A program made the position numbers and the translations under genes. From Pseudomonas sp. M30-35 (GTDB lineage: Bacteria > Pseudomonadota > Gammaproteobacteria > Pseudomonadales > Pseudomonadaceae), in NCBI RefSeq assembly GCF_002163625.1, contig NZ_CP020892.1, positions 2,666,001-2,730,000 of the forward strand: DNA of 64,000 nt. The letters run 5' to 3'. Of the stretch, positions 36,799 through 45,967 are shown in pieces. Each line of letters begins with the position of its first letter. Position 1 is the first letter of the stretch. The notes below the pieces were generated by a model. The model was given only the letters and a program-made list of their open reading frames with translations. It ran no database searches and was not told the DNA's origin.

Positions 36799-37050
36799 AT
36801 GAACAACGTCCTGAAATTGTCTGCTCTGGCTCTGGCCGCAGTATTGGCTACTGGTTGCAGCAGCATGTCCAAAGAAACCGAAGCTCGTCTGACTGCTACT
36901 GAAGACGCTGCTGCACGTTCGCAAGCCCGTGCTGACGAAGCCTACCGTAAGGCTGACGAAGCTATGGCTGCTGCTCAGAAAGCTCAGCAAACTGCTGACG
37001 AAGCCAATGAGCGCGCTCTGCGTATGCTGGACAAAGCCAGCCGCAAGTAA
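36799..37050 (+). CDS. oprI: Major outer-membrane lipoprotein OprI (Lpp type)
   Basis: 83 residues. Lipoprotein signal with lipobox LATGC (Cys20), then a 63-residue alpha-helical repeat region ([22 protein letters not shown]) and the C-terminal Lys used for covalent attachment to peptidoglycan. It is a trimeric coiled coil bridging outer membrane and murein. Codon use is strongly biased, as expected for one of the most abundant proteins. Double stop (TAA TAG) and a strong terminator follow. Confidence 0.98.
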   Translation: MNNVLKLSALALAAVLATGCSSMSKETEARLTATEDAAARSQARADEAYRKADEAMAAAQKAQQTADEANERALRMLDKASRK

Positions 37051-37067
37051 TAGCCTTCAGGCTAAAG

Positions 37068-37097
37068 AAAGCCAGCCCATTATGGGCTGGCTTTTTT
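37068..37097 (+). terminator. Intrinsic terminator of oprI
   Basis: AAAGCCAGCCC, loop ATTAT, GGGCTGGCTTTTTT: a perfect stem and T tract 18 bp after the stop. Confidence 0.95.
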
Positions 37098-37134
37098 ATT
37101 GCCTGTGGCTTTGTAAGTGCAAACAAAAAGCCAT

Positions 37135-37163
37135 AAAAAACCCGCCGGTTTTCACGCGGCGGG
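37135..37163 (-). terminator. Intrinsic terminator of the L,D-transpeptidase gene
   Basis: On the minus strand CCCGCCG, nine-base loop, CGGCGGG and TTTTTT. It lies 23 bp beyond the stop at 37186. Confidence 0.85.
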
Positions 37164-37185
37164 CTGGGTAATCTCAAACGCTTAA

Positions 37186-38148
37186 TCAGAATGGATTACT
37201 GACCTGTTCATTAACGATTGGCGCGCTCTGTTGTTCCGCGATTTCAATCGGCAGACCATCTTGCGCAGCAACTACTTCACGCACGACCTCCCAATCCAGG
37301 CGGAAGTTTGCAAGCTCATCTTGCTTGAGCAACGTATTTATCACAGCAGTGTGTTTATCAATTACCGACACCTTGCCTTCGTCATCTAGCGGCTCATGCG
37401 CCTCCAAGTAAACCCGGCCATTGCTACGACCAAACTTATACGGCTGGTTGATAATGCGCACCGAGGTGCCCACCGAAGTCATTGCCGCAAGTTCCAGAAC
37501 GTTCTGATTGAACATGCGGAAGCAGCCATGGCTGACACGCATGCCGATGCCGAACTTTTTGTTTGAGCCATGAATCAAGTACCCAGGTAATGAAAGCGCC
37601 ATTTTATATGGCCCCAGAGGATTATCTGGCCCTGGCGGTACAACCGACGGCAGAGGATCACCATCGGCAGCGTGCTCTGCACGAATTGATTTAGGCGGAT
37701 ACCATGCCGGGTTAGGCGTCTTTACAGTGATCCGTGCATTAGCAACCGGTGACCCCCAGCCTTCACGACCAATACCCAATGGGTAGGTGTAGACCACATC
37801 CTTGCCCTTCGGGAAGTAGTACAAGCGGTATTCGGCAAGGTTAATGACGATGCCTTCACGTGGGCCTGGCGGCAAAATAAAACGTGTCGGCAGAATGATT
37901 TCAGCGCCCTCGCCCGGCAACCATGCATCAATGCCCGGGTTGGCCGCGATCATTTCCGAATAGCCGAGGTCGTTGGCTGTCGCCAGGTCAGCGAATGTAT
38001 CTTCATACTTGGCTGTGACCACTTGAACCTGGCCAATGATGTCATCGCCTGGCGGCGGCAATGGAAACTCAAGGGCACTAACGGATCCCGCAACCAACAA
38101 GGCGGCAACAGATAGGCAGCGAGAAACCGCAGGTACATGCGACGACAT
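37186..38148 (-). CDS. Periplasmic L,D-transpeptidase (YkuD)
   Basis: 320 residues from ATG 38148 (AAGGAA ribosome binding site), with a signal peptide ending in SVSALEF. An N-terminal LysM-like segment (TFADLATANDLGYSEMIAANPGI) is followed by the YkuD domain with YLIHGSN and the catalytic SHGCFRM (C209). Enzymes of this type either attach Lpp-type lipoproteins to peptidoglycan (ErfK/YbiS-like) or form 3-3 cross-links. Being next to oprI supports the lipoprotein-anchoring role. The frame extends upstream to 38265 without a signal sequence. Confidence 0.92.
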   Translation of the reverse strand: MSSHVPAVSRCLSVAALLVAGSVSALEFPLPPPGDDIIGQVQVVTAKYEDTFADLATANDLGYSEMIAANPGIDAWLPGEGAEIILPTRFILPPGPREGIVINLAEYRLYYFPKGKDVVYTYPLGIGREGWGSPVANARITVKTPNPAWYPPKSIRAEHAADGDPLPSVVPPGPDNPLGPYKMALSLPGYLIHGSNKKFGIGMRVSHGCFRMFNQNVLELAAMTSVGTSVRIINQPYKFGRSNGRVYLEAHEPLDDEGKVSVIDKHTAVINTLLKQDELANFRLDWEVVREVVAAQDGLPIEIAEQQSAPIVNEQVSNPF

Positions 38149-38307
38149 CCGAAATTCCTTGGAGAAGATGGCTGATAAACGATTAAGCACGCGTGGATTG
38201 TACACGCCAGCGTTGAGCACAGGGAGTGCCATACAGCGAGTACGGTTGTTTGAGTGTGACAACAAAAGTACCCGGAGGTTGCCTCAATGCAATTGGCTAA
38301 CCAGCAC

Positions 38308-38589
38308 TTAGTTGATCAGCAACATACTTCGCTCACCACGGCGCTGAGCCTCAAGAATCTGTTTGCACAGCGGACACAGACGCTTATCACGCAACATGTC
38401 TTTTTCGAGCAACTGCCAGTGCGGCTGTGAAGGCAGGAATCCACCACATAAAGTGCGGTCACCGGAGTTACCCAGTTCGAGTTGGCGTTCAACCAAATGC
38501 ACGCGCACCTCACGACAAGCGAACAAGTCTAGCTGCTCATCAGGTTCGATCAGTTTATAGGCATGCAAAGACCAAGCAATACGCGGCAT
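38308..38589 (-). CDS. Conserved hypothetical protein with a CPLC motif
   Basis: 93 residues, cytosolic. Cysteines at LFACREV, TLCGGF and CPLCKQ could bind a zinc ion. The context (between L,D-transpeptidase and tesA) is conserved in pseudomonads, from memory. Function unknown. Confidence 0.75.
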   Translation of the reverse strand: MPRIAWSLHAYKLIEPDEQLDLFACREVRVHLVERQLELGNSGDRTLCGGFLPSQPHWQLLEKDMLRDKRLCPLCKQILEAQRRGERSMLLIN

Positions 38590-38653
38590 TTAGGGCTCCA
38601 GAAGGGGGCGCCACATTATCCGAAACACAGGATTCAGAAAAGCCTCAAAACAC

Positions 38654-39271
38654 TCATTCCGGCTTATTTAGCAGTGGTTTCAGCTCAGGCCAAACGTTTT
38701 CCAAGAGTATTGGTTGAGCCGCAAGCGCTGGGTGCAAGCCATCTGCCTGCATTAAGTCAGACACACCCCCTACACCTTCAAGAAAAAACGGTACCAGAGG
38801 GACTTGTTTTTGCTCAGCCAGCTCACTAAAAACCTCAGCGAAAGCACGGGTATAGCGCTGGCCATAATTAGGTGGCAACTGCATGCCTAACAACAGCACC
38901 TTGGCACCTTGTGCTCGTGACTGATCAATCATCCCAGCAAGATTTTGTTGCAATTGGCTTGGGGGCTGCCCGCGCAGGCCATCATTACCGCCCAGCTCAA
39001 GAATCACCCATTCAGGCCGATGCTCCTTAAGCAACGCAGGTAACCGTGCCGCGCCACCTGAGCTGGTATCACCACTGATGGATGCATTAACCACTTGCGC
39101 GTCATAGCCTTGCTCCGCGATGCGTTTTTGCAACAAATTCACCCAGCCCTGACGGGTATCCAGGCCAAAAGCTGCACTGATACTATCGCCAACAACCAAT
39201 ATCGTCCCTGCAGATGCACTGCTGAGCCACATAGTCAGTATCAGGACAACGCCGATAAACCCTGTACGCAT
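38654..39271 (-). CDS. tesA: Arylesterase / thioesterase I, GDSL family
   Basis: 205 residues from ATG 39271 with a signal peptide (GVVLILTMWLSSASA). GDSL block: VVGDSISAAFG (S30), GGNDGLRG and the C-terminal DGLHP for the catalytic triad. A periplasmic lipolytic esterase. It is divergent from the ybbA-like ATPase gene with about 10 bp between starts, so the two promoters must overlap the opposing genes. Confidence 0.95.
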   Translation of the reverse strand: MRTGFIGVVLILTMWLSSASAGTILVVGDSISAAFGLDTRQGWVNLLQKRIAEQGYDAQVVNASISGDTSSGGAARLPALLKEHRPEWVILELGGNDGLRGQPPSQLQQNLAGMIDQSRAQGAKVLLLGMQLPPNYGQRYTRAFAEVFSELAEQKQVPLVPFFLEGVGGVSDLMQADGLHPALAAQPILLENVWPELKPLLNKPE

Positions 39272-39281
39272 TGGATTCTCC

Positions 39282-39965
39282 ATGAGCTCACGTATTCTCA
39301 CCGCGCGAAATCTTAGCAAAGTGGTGCCTAGCGCAGAAGGCGAGCTAAGCATATTGCACGCCCTTAGTCTCGACCTCAATGCAGGTGACAGCCTGGCAAT
39401 CGTCGGCAGCTCCGGTTCGGGCAAGTCAACCCTACTGGGTTTGCTTGCTGGGCTCGACTTGCCGAGCACCGGGGAAGTCGAGCTTGCCGGTAATAACCTC
39501 GGCGAAATGAATGAAGACCAGCGCGCCCGTGTGCGTGCCGAGCACGCAGGTTTTGTGTTTCAGTCCTTTCAGTTGCTCGACAGCCTCAATGCCCTGGAAA
39601 ACGTCATGCTGCCGCTGGAGCTTGAGGGCCATCGTGACGCCCGTGAACGCGCACGCAGCCTGCTTGAGCGAGTCGGCCTTGGCCAACGCTTGAGCCACTA
39701 CCCACGTCAGCTGTCTGGCGGCGAACAGCAACGGGTAGCGATTGCTCGGGCATTTGCAGCCCAACCCGACGTACTGTTTGCCGACGAGCCTACAGGCAAC
39801 CTTGACAGTCATACCAGCCAACGCATCAGCGATCTGCTTTTTGAATTGAATCAAGAACGTGGCGCCACGTTAGTGCTGGTCACCCACGACGAACGCCTAG
39901 CCCATCGCTGCCAGCGCCTGATTCGTCTTGAAGGTGGCCATTTGATTGATGCAGTAGAACCTTGA
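39282..39965 (+). CDS. ybbA: ABC transporter ATPase, YbbA/LolD type
   Basis: 227 residues: Walker [10 protein letters not shown], signature [14 protein letters not shown], Walker [10 protein letters not shown]-loop NLDS and TLVLVTHD. This MacB/LolD-like ATPase pairs with the large FtsX-type permease that follows (overlapping TGATG). Together with divergent tesA this is the conserved tesA-ybbA-ybbP block. The system is thought to act on envelope lipids or lipoproteins. Confidence 0.93.
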   Translation: MSSRILTARNLSKVVPSAEGELSILHALSLDLNAGDSLAIVGSSGSGKSTLLGLLAGLDLPSTGEVELAGNNLGEMNEDQRARVRAEHAGFVFQSFQLLDSLNALENVMLPLELEGHRDARERARSLLERVGLGQRLSHYPRQLSGGEQQRVAIARAFAAQPDVLFADEPTGNLDSHTSQRISDLLFELNQERGATLVLVTHDERLAHRCQRLIRLEGGHLIDAVEP

Positions 39966-42469
39966 TGACCAGACTCCCCTACTCCCGTCTCGCATCTCTG
40001 GCCTGGCGCCAACTACTGCGCGAATCGCGTTCCGGTGAACTGCGCATTCTGTTCTTTGCATTAATCATCGCTGTCGCTGCCAGCACCGCAATCGGTTACT
40101 TCAGCGCGAGGCTTAACGATGGAATGCTGATGCGTGCCAGCGAGTTTCTCGCGGCCGACATGGTGTTGTCAGGCAGCTCACCGGCAACTGAGCAACAAAT
40201 CAGCCAAGGTAAAGCGCAAGGCCTTGATCACGCGCAGACCGTAGAATTCTCAAGCGTCATCGCAACCGATACAGGGATTCAACTGGCCAGCGTTAAGGCG
40301 GTCGACAACGCTTACCCTTTGCGTGGACAACTCAAACGTGCCGACCAGCTTTATGGCCCTGAACAACCGAGCACAGGCCCTGGCGAAGGTAATGCCTGGG
40401 CTGAGGCTCGTTTGTTTGCGGCATTGAATCTAAAGATTGGCGACACGATTGATGTCGGCAACAAAACCCTGAAGCTGAGCCATGTTCTGACCTACGAGCC
40501 AGACCGCGCGGGCAACTTTTACAGCCTCACGCCGCGGGTTTTGATCAACCTCAGCGACTTGTCAGCCACCGGCGTAGTTCAGCCAGGCAGCCGGGTCAGC
40601 TATCGCGAGTTATGGCGCGGCACACCGGAACAGCTCGCCACATACCAGCAAGCTATCGAACCGCAGTTAGAAGCCAATCAGAAAATTGAAGACACTCGCG
40701 ACAGCAACCGGCAAATCGGTGGTGCGCTGGGTCGTGCCGAGCGCTACTTGAACCTCGCCAGCTTGGCAGCTGTACTGCTCGCTGGTGTGGCTGTGGCGCT
40801 TTCGGCGACCCGCTTTGCTGCTCGACGCTTTGACGCCAGCGCACTGATGCGCTGTTTAGGTTTATCACGTGGCCAGGCACTCTCCCTGTTCAGCCTGCAG
40901 CTAGCCATGCTTGGCATCAGCGCCAGTATTATTGGCGCTCTACTCGGCTGGTTAAGCCAATATGGGTTGTTCTATTTACTTAGAGAGCTGCTGCCGCCCG
41001 ACCTCCCATCTGCCGGCTTCGGGCCAGCCTTTGCCGGCATAGCAACCGGTTTGGTCGCACTTGCAGGCTTCGCCCTTCCGCCACTCGCTGCGCTTGGCCG
41101 GGTGCCGCCACTGCGGGTACTACGCCGTGATATGTTACCCGTGCCTGCCAGCTCATGGCTGGTGTATGGCGCGGCACTGCTGGCACTCGGCTTAATCATG
41201 TGGCGGCTTAGCCTTGACCTGCTGTTAACTTTTGCCCTGTTAGGCGGGGGCATGGTTGCCGCTTTAATCTTGGGTGGCTTGCTGCTAATAGGCTTAAAAA
41301 GTCTGCGCCGGGTACTGGCCCGAGCCTCCTTGCCTTGGCGCCTTGGCTTAGGTCAACTGTTGCGTTATCCACTGGCAGCGGCAGGGCAATCGCTGGCATT
41401 TGGCTTAATCATTTTAGCCATGGCCCTGATTGCCTTACTGCGCGGTGAATTGCTCGACACCTGGCAAGACCAACTACCGGAAGATGCACCCAACCACTTC
41501 GCCCTGAATGTGCTGCCTGATAACAAAGCCGCTTTTGAAGCACGCCTTGCAGAGCTATCACCTAATTCGGCGCAGTTATATCCGGTCATTCCAGGACGCC
41601 TGATCAAAATCAATGACCAGCCGGTAAAACAGATCGTTAGCAAAGACAGCCGGGGCGACCGCGCGATCAATCGCGATTTGAGCCTCACATGGGCAACTGA
41701 TTTACCCGCCGATAATGAGTTGCTCGCGGGCAGTTGGTGGAACGCTGGCGAGCAACAAGACATGCCCGGAGTGTCAGTCGAATCAGAGCTGGCCGAAAGC
41801 ATGCAATTAAAACTGGGGGACCGACTCAGCTTTATTGTTGGCGGGCTTAGCCGAGACGCTCGCGTAACCAGTCTGCGTAAAGTCGACTGGAACAGTTTCC
41901 AGCCGAATTTTTATATGATCTTTGAGCCGGGCACCTTGCAGGATTTGCCTGTCACTTACCTGACCAGCTTTTACCTGCCGCCACAGCAAGACCGTCAATT
42001 AGTCGAGCTTGCTCGTCAATTTCCGGCGGTGACATTGCTCCAGGTCGATGCCCTTCTCGCCCAGCTGCGCAGCATTGTCGCGCAGGTCACTGTGGCGATT
42101 GAGTTTGTGCTGCTGTTTGTATTGGCAGCAGGTCTGGCGGTTTTATTTGCTGGGTTGCAGGCCACGCTTGATGAACGGATTCGTCAGGGCGCATTGCTTC
42201 GTGCCTTGGGCGCGGAGCGTAAACTGTTGGTCAAGGCGCGCCGTACTGAATTTGGCTTACTAGGTGCCGCGAGCGGCTTACTGGCCGCGCTCGGTTGCGA
42301 GCTGATTAGCTTTCTGCTGTATCGCTATGCATTTGATCTCACCTGGCACCCACATCCTTGGCTACTCATATTGCCAGTGATTGGCGCGGTACTGGTTGCA
42401 TCGGCCGGGGTTCTTGGCACACGCAGGGCGTTGAATGCCAGCCCACTGACAGTGCTGCGAGAAGGTTGA
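39965..42469 (+). CDS. ybbP: FtsX-like ABC permease, YbbP
   Basis: 834 residues from ATG 39965 (the frame also allows a TTG one codon earlier). Ten or so membrane segments flank two periplasmic domains; the C-terminal FtsX block carries TLDERIRQGALLRALGAERK. It works with YbbA. The gene is followed by an unusual 200-bp stretch containing a riboswitch-like element before greB. Confidence 0.92.
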   Translation: MTRLPYSRLASLAWRQLLRESRSGELRILFFALIIAVAASTAIGYFSARLNDGMLMRASEFLAADMVLSGSSPATEQQISQGKAQGLDHAQTVEFSSVIATDTGIQLASVKAVDNAYPLRGQLKRADQLYGPEQPSTGPGEGNAWAEARLFAALNLKIGDTIDVGNKTLKLSHVLTYEPDRAGNFYSLTPRVLINLSDLSATGVVQPGSRVSYRELWRGTPEQLATYQQAIEPQLEANQKIEDTRDSNRQIGGALGRAERYLNLASLAAVLLAGVAVALSATRFAARRFDASALMRCLGLSRGQALSLFSLQLAMLGISASIIGALLGWLSQYGLFYLLRELLPPDLPSAGFGPAFAGIATGLVALAGFALPPLAALGRVPPLRVLRRDMLPVPASSWLVYGAALLALGLIMWRLSLDLLLTFALLGGGMVAALILGGLLLIGLKSLRRVLARASLPWRLGLGQLLRYPLAAAGQSLAFGLIILAMALIALLRGELLDTWQDQLPEDAPNHFALNVLPDNKAAFEARLAELSPNSAQLYPVIPGRLIKINDQPVKQIVSKDSRGDRAINRDLSLTWATDLPADNELLAGSWWNAGEQQDMPGVSVESELAESMQLKLGDRLSFIVGGLSRDARVTSLRKVDWNSFQPNFYMIFEPGTLQDLPVTYLTSFYLPPQQDRQLVELARQFPAVTLLQVDALLAQLRSIVAQVTVAIEFVLLFVLAAGLAVLFAGLQATLDERIRQGALLRALGAERKLLVKARRTEFGLLGAASGLLAALGCELISFLLYRYAFDLTWHPHPWLLILPVIGAVLVASAGVLGTRRALNASPLTVLREG

Positions 42470-42560
42470 TAAACGAAGCCCGCATGCGCGCAAAGTTGCA
42501 CCTGCTTTGGCACATGCGCCGTCCACAGGTGACTCAGTCTGCCAGCGAGGCTGCTGCGCA

Positions 42561-42606
42561 GGGAGACCGGTGTGAAATCCCGGAGTACACCAAGTCGCCC
42601 CATACT
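42561..42606 (+). promoter_or_regulatory. Cobalamin-riboswitch-like remnant
   Basis: GGGAGACCGGTGTGAAATCC (42561-42580), CGG, then GTCGCCCCATACTG (42594-42607) resemble the conserved GGGAA..GGTGTGAAATCCGG..CCCCGCAACTGT core of B12 riboswitches. The 3' B12-box-like part (CCAGGAGACC) and a pairing expression platform are not evident before greB. It could be a decayed element left by a lost cobalamin gene. The similarity is by eye and may be chance. Confidence 0.35.
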
Positions 42607-42672
42607 GCATACTAAAAACCACTAAAACGTTTGATCTCAAGCCCCACAAAACTTCGAAAAGGAGCTCATTGG

Positions 42673-43146
42673 TTGGCCACAAACATCATTACCCGAGCCG
42701 GTCACAAGAAGCTCAAAGATGAGCTCGATCATCTCTGGCGTGTTTACCGTCCTGAAATTACCCAGAAGGTCGCTTGGGCAGCATCACTAGGGGACAGAAG
42801 TGAGAACGCGGATTACCAGTACAACAAGAAGCTGCTGCGAGAAATTGACCGAAGAGTGAGATACCTGCGTAAACGCCTTGAAGACGTAAAGATCGTCGAC
42901 TATTCACAGGAACAGGAAGGCAAGGTTTTCTTTGGTGCTTGGGTTGAGATCGAGAACGATAAGGGAGAGCAGAAGAGATTTCGAATCGTTGGCTACGACG
43001 AGATCTATGAACGAAATGACTACATTTCCATCGACTCCCCAATGGCCAGGGCTCTCTTGAAGAAAGAACAAGGGGACGAATGTGTCGTGAAAATTCCGGA
43101 CGGAGAAGCCACTTGGTATGTTAACCAGATTTCATACGAGCACTAA
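42673..43146 (+). CDS. greB: Transcription elongation factor GreB
   Basis: 157 residues from TTG 42673, with AAAAGGAG about 8 bases upstream. No ATG is near: the family start MATNIITRAG corresponds to TTG GCC ACA AAC. The N-terminal coiled coil has the acidic tip LGDRSENADYQYNKK, and the C-terminal FKBP-like domain reads FRIVGYDEIYERNDYISIDSP. It rescues backtracked RNA polymerase by stimulating transcript cleavage. It borders a foreign-looking locus downstream. Confidence 0.95.
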   Translation: MATNIITRAGHKKLKDELDHLWRVYRPEITQKVAWAASLGDRSENADYQYNKKLLREIDRRVRYLRKRLEDVKIVDYSQEQEGKVFFGAWVEIENDKGEQKRFRIVGYDEIYERNDYISIDSPMARALLKKEQGDECVVKIPDGEATWYVNQISYEH

Positions 43147-43220
43147 TCCGTGATCAATTCTACGGGGCGTTCGCCGTTACCCTATTAGTGTTGCAAGCCG
43201 CGTACAGACAGACGTGCGAA

Positions 43221-43934
43221 TTACCCGCGAGCCGCCTCTACGAAAGCGTTGAAGATCTCACCTTCCTTCTCATCTCCAGCATATTCAGGGTGCCATTGAG
43301 TGCCTAGGCAAAACGCGTGTGCGAGAGACTCTACAGCTTCGACCGTGCCGTCTTGTGCCCGCGCGACCACACGTAATGGCGGAATCACATCCTTCAATGC
43401 CTGATGATGCAGACTATTCACCAGCATGGATGGCGACTGGACTGCCGAGAAGAGCAATGAGTCAGGTTCCACCTCGACGGGGTGATGAGGCTTGCTACAA
43501 GGCTCCAATTGCATATGCTCCAGACCATCAGAGTTGTCTGTTGGCAGATCCTGATAGACCTTGGCGCCGAGTGTTACTCCGATCAACTGCATGCCTCCGC
43601 AAATACCGAGTACAGGCAGATTCTTTTCAAGCGCGAGTTTTAGAATCGCAATTTCAAATGATGTCCGATCACGCTTTAAAGTTGCACTAGGCATTTCAAG
43701 ACCGTCATAGATAACTGGGTCTATATCGAACATTCCCCCTGTGACAATGAGACCGTCCAGAAGATCAAACAACTCGACCATCCCCAACTCCATGTACGGC
43801 AATATGATTGGGATTCCCCCTGCCCTAATAACAGCATCGCAGTAATTTCTCCGCACCTGATATAGGGCTTCTATGTCGGTTGCTTCGAAGTCGCGGTCAG
43901 GCGTAATACCAATTACCGGTCGTCGTAAGCTCAT
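43221..43934 (-). CDS. Class I glutamine amidotransferase-like hydrolase (PuuD family)
   Basis: 237 residues from ATG 43934, overlapping the M20 gene stop (ATGA). The nucleophile elbow GICGGMQLIG carries the catalytic Cys, and TQWHPEYAGD the His/Glu. This is the gamma-glutamyl-GABA hydrolase (PuuD) branch, which removes gamma-glutamyl groups from amines. No other Puu genes are present, so the substrate here is probably different. It is the last gene of a two-gene unit opposite a LysR regulator. Confidence 0.88.
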   Translation of the reverse strand: MSLRRPVIGITPDRDFEATDIEALYQVRRNYCDAVIRAGGIPIILPYMELGMVELFDLLDGLIVTGGMFDIDPVIYDGLEMPSATLKRDRTSFEIAILKLALEKNLPVLGICGGMQLIGVTLGAKVYQDLPTDNSDGLEHMQLEPCSKPHHPVEVEPDSLLFSAVQSPSMLVNSLHHQALKDVIPPLRVVARAQDGTVEAVESLAHAFCLGTQWHPEYAGDEKEGEIFNAFVEAARG

Positions 43935-45079
43935 ACGGCGCCCCAAACAGTGGCAGCCCGCCGATAGATGTCTACCGCCTGGATTACGTTCTGCAAAATT
44001 ACTGACTCATCGGTAACGCCGCTCATCCCCATCTCACCAGGGCCTAAAATCACGAAAGGCGTATTACCAGACGCACACAGAATAGTGCCGTCGCTATAGT
44101 AGGAAACACCCAGCAGCTTGGGAGTGCTGCGACTGACCTCTTCGCAGCAATCACTCATAATTTTGACAAAGGGGTTATCAGCATCAGTCTCAACAGCAGG
44201 CTTGTAGTCGAACATATCGATCTCTAGCCCTTCGCCCGCTGCGCTGCGGATCTGTTCTACGACCCTGCGATGATCCATCCCAGGAGGGATTCGAACGTCG
44301 ATCTGCACCACGCAACGATCCGGGGTGACATTGATGGCTGAGCCACCTTCGATGGTGCCCACCGATAAACTGGTATTTGTGCAGTACTGGTGAGGAACCG
44401 TGTCAAGGGCAACAGTTTTCAGCCTCTCCAGGAATGCCATCATTCGGAGAATGGCGTTAGAACCGCCGTCTCCAGACACGTGACCAGACTTACCAATCGC
44501 GGTAGCACGCAACCAGACAACCCCCTTCTCTGCGATGATCAGCTCTAGCGACGAAGGCTCACCAATAATCACCGAGCCCACGTTATCCATTACACCCTGC
44601 TCAAGCATGCGTTTGGCGCCAATGCAATTGGAGCTCTCACCCGCAGAGAATGCCAAAATCACGTCCCGCGGCGGCCGGGTTGCACCTTTCGCCAGAAGAA
44701 TCGCGGCAATGGTCATGCTGGCGAGCGCAGACTTCATGTCGGCCGTGCCACGGCCATACATTCTGCCGTCAACGATGTGGCCTTCAAATGGTGGATAAGT
44801 CCACGGTTGCGTGCCCACCGGCACCGTGTCCTGATGGGAAGAGAATAACAACGCTGGGTTATCAGTTGATCCGGGAATTCGAGCTAATACGTTGGAACGG
44901 CCCGGAATAAATTCGTCGAGTTGAGCGTCCACTGCGTTGCTGCGAAGGTAGTCGTACAGGTAAGTAGAAAGCTCAATCTCCCGTCCAGGGGGGTCACACG
45001 TCTCAAATTCGACCAATTTTTTTAGCAGTGATACTGTGTGTTCCTGGTAGTTTTCAATAGTCACATTTGGAATATTCAT
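43931..45079 (-). CDS. M20 family metallo-deacylase (ArgE/DapE type)
   Basis: 382 residues from ATG 45079. Metal-site motifs: SSHQDTVPVG, the AFSAGE-type glutamate in ILAFSAGESSN, GRGTADMKSA and the C-terminal GP-G region. The dimerisation lid domain (about 175-290) is present. Enzymes of this family hydrolyse N-acyl bonds of amino acids or N-succinyl and N-acetyl compounds. The usual EE pair appears as GES, so the catalytic glutamate placement deserves checking. Its start lies only 24 bp from that of the LysR gene. Confidence 0.88.
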   Translation of the reverse strand: MNIPNVTIENYQEHTVSLLKKLVEFETCDPPGREIELSTYLYDYLRSNAVDAQLDEFIPGRSNVLARIPGSTDNPALLFSSHQDTVPVGTQPWTYPPFEGHIVDGRMYGRGTADMKSALASMTIAAILLAKGATRPPRDVILAFSAGESSNCIGAKRMLEQGVMDNVGSVIIGEPSSLELIIAEKGVVWLRATAIGKSGHVSGDGGSNAILRMMAFLERLKTVALDTVPHQYCTNTSLSVGTIEGGSAINVTPDRCVVQIDVRIPPGMDHRRVVEQIRSAAGEGLEIDMFDYKPAVETDADNPFVKIMSDCCEEVSRSTPKLLGVSYYSDGTILCASGNTPFVILGPGEMGMSGVTDESVILQNVIQAVDIYRRAATVWGAV

Positions 45080-45103
45080 AGCCAATTAGACCTGGATAAT
45101 TGT

Positions 45104-45967
45104 ATGGAAATTGTTTTGTTAAAAACCTTTGTTAGCCTTGCGGCGACATGCAATTTTTCGGAAACGGCTAAGATTCTTAATATGACTCAGTCGACAACTA
45201 GCCACCAAATTGCAAGGCTTGAAGAAGACCTTGGCCAAAAACTATTCATCCGAACTACCCGACAGTGCCAACTCACCAAAATGGGCGAAATTTTTCTTCA
45301 GGATGCAAAAGATATTTTGAAGAAAGTGTCGGATGTCGAGAAAAAATTTAAACCTGAGCACTTAACTGGAAATATCTGTGTCGGGATACCGGACGACATC
45401 TATCTTTTTCGGCCGATGAGTCAGGCAATAGCCGAATTCACAGCCACCCATCCACGTGTGCAAGTTGATGTAGTCGCCAGTCTTGCTGAAAGTCTTAGAG
45501 GCGATTTGGACAGCGGAACAGTGGACATCGCGTTTCTCCGTCAAGCGAGTGATATAAACTCGGGTATACATATTGGTTCCGAGCGTTTGGTCTGGAGTGG
45601 GGCCGATAACTGCCTGCACTCACCTGATCTACCTCTTCGCCTAGCCTTTATCAGCGGCCCTTGCATTTACAAACGCACAGCGGTGAACGCTCTAGAATCG
45701 GCCGGCCTTCATTGGCGTTGCGTCATGACCTGCACCAATCCAGAGGGTGTGAAAGCCGCTACCAAGGCGGGCCTCGCGATCTCGATATTCAACCAGGGCG
45801 ATCTGGGTGCGGACATGCCAGTGATTTCAGAACATCGTGGACTCCCAGCTCTGCCCTCGCTGAACATCGCTCTGCACTACGCATCGGCAACACCTAGCTC
45901 GGCAGTCACTGCACTCGCAGAACTACTTTCCTCTACCCTTCGATTGATGCTGATCGAAACACGCTAG
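45104..45967 (+). CDS. LysR-type transcriptional regulator
   Basis: 287 residues from ATG 45104. The N-terminal helix-turn-helix reads TFVSLAATCNFSETAKILNMTQSTTSHQIARLEEDLG and is followed by the linker helix and an effector-binding domain. It is divergent from the M20/PuuD pair with a 24-bp gap, typical of a LysR gene controlling its neighbour. It converges with the ABC importer genes, which it may also control. Confidence 0.92.
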   Translation: MEIVLLKTFVSLAATCNFSETAKILNMTQSTTSHQIARLEEDLGQKLFIRTTRQCQLTKMGEIFLQDAKDILKKVSDVEKKFKPEHLTGNICVGIPDDIYLFRPMSQAIAEFTATHPRVQVDVVASLAESLRGDLDSGTVDIAFLRQASDINSGIHIGSERLVWSGADNCLHSPDLPLRLAFISGPCIYKRTAVNALESAGLHWRCVMTCTNPEGVKAATKAGLAISIFNQGDLGADMPVISEHRGLPALPSLNIALHYASATPSSAVTALAELLSSTLRLMLIETR

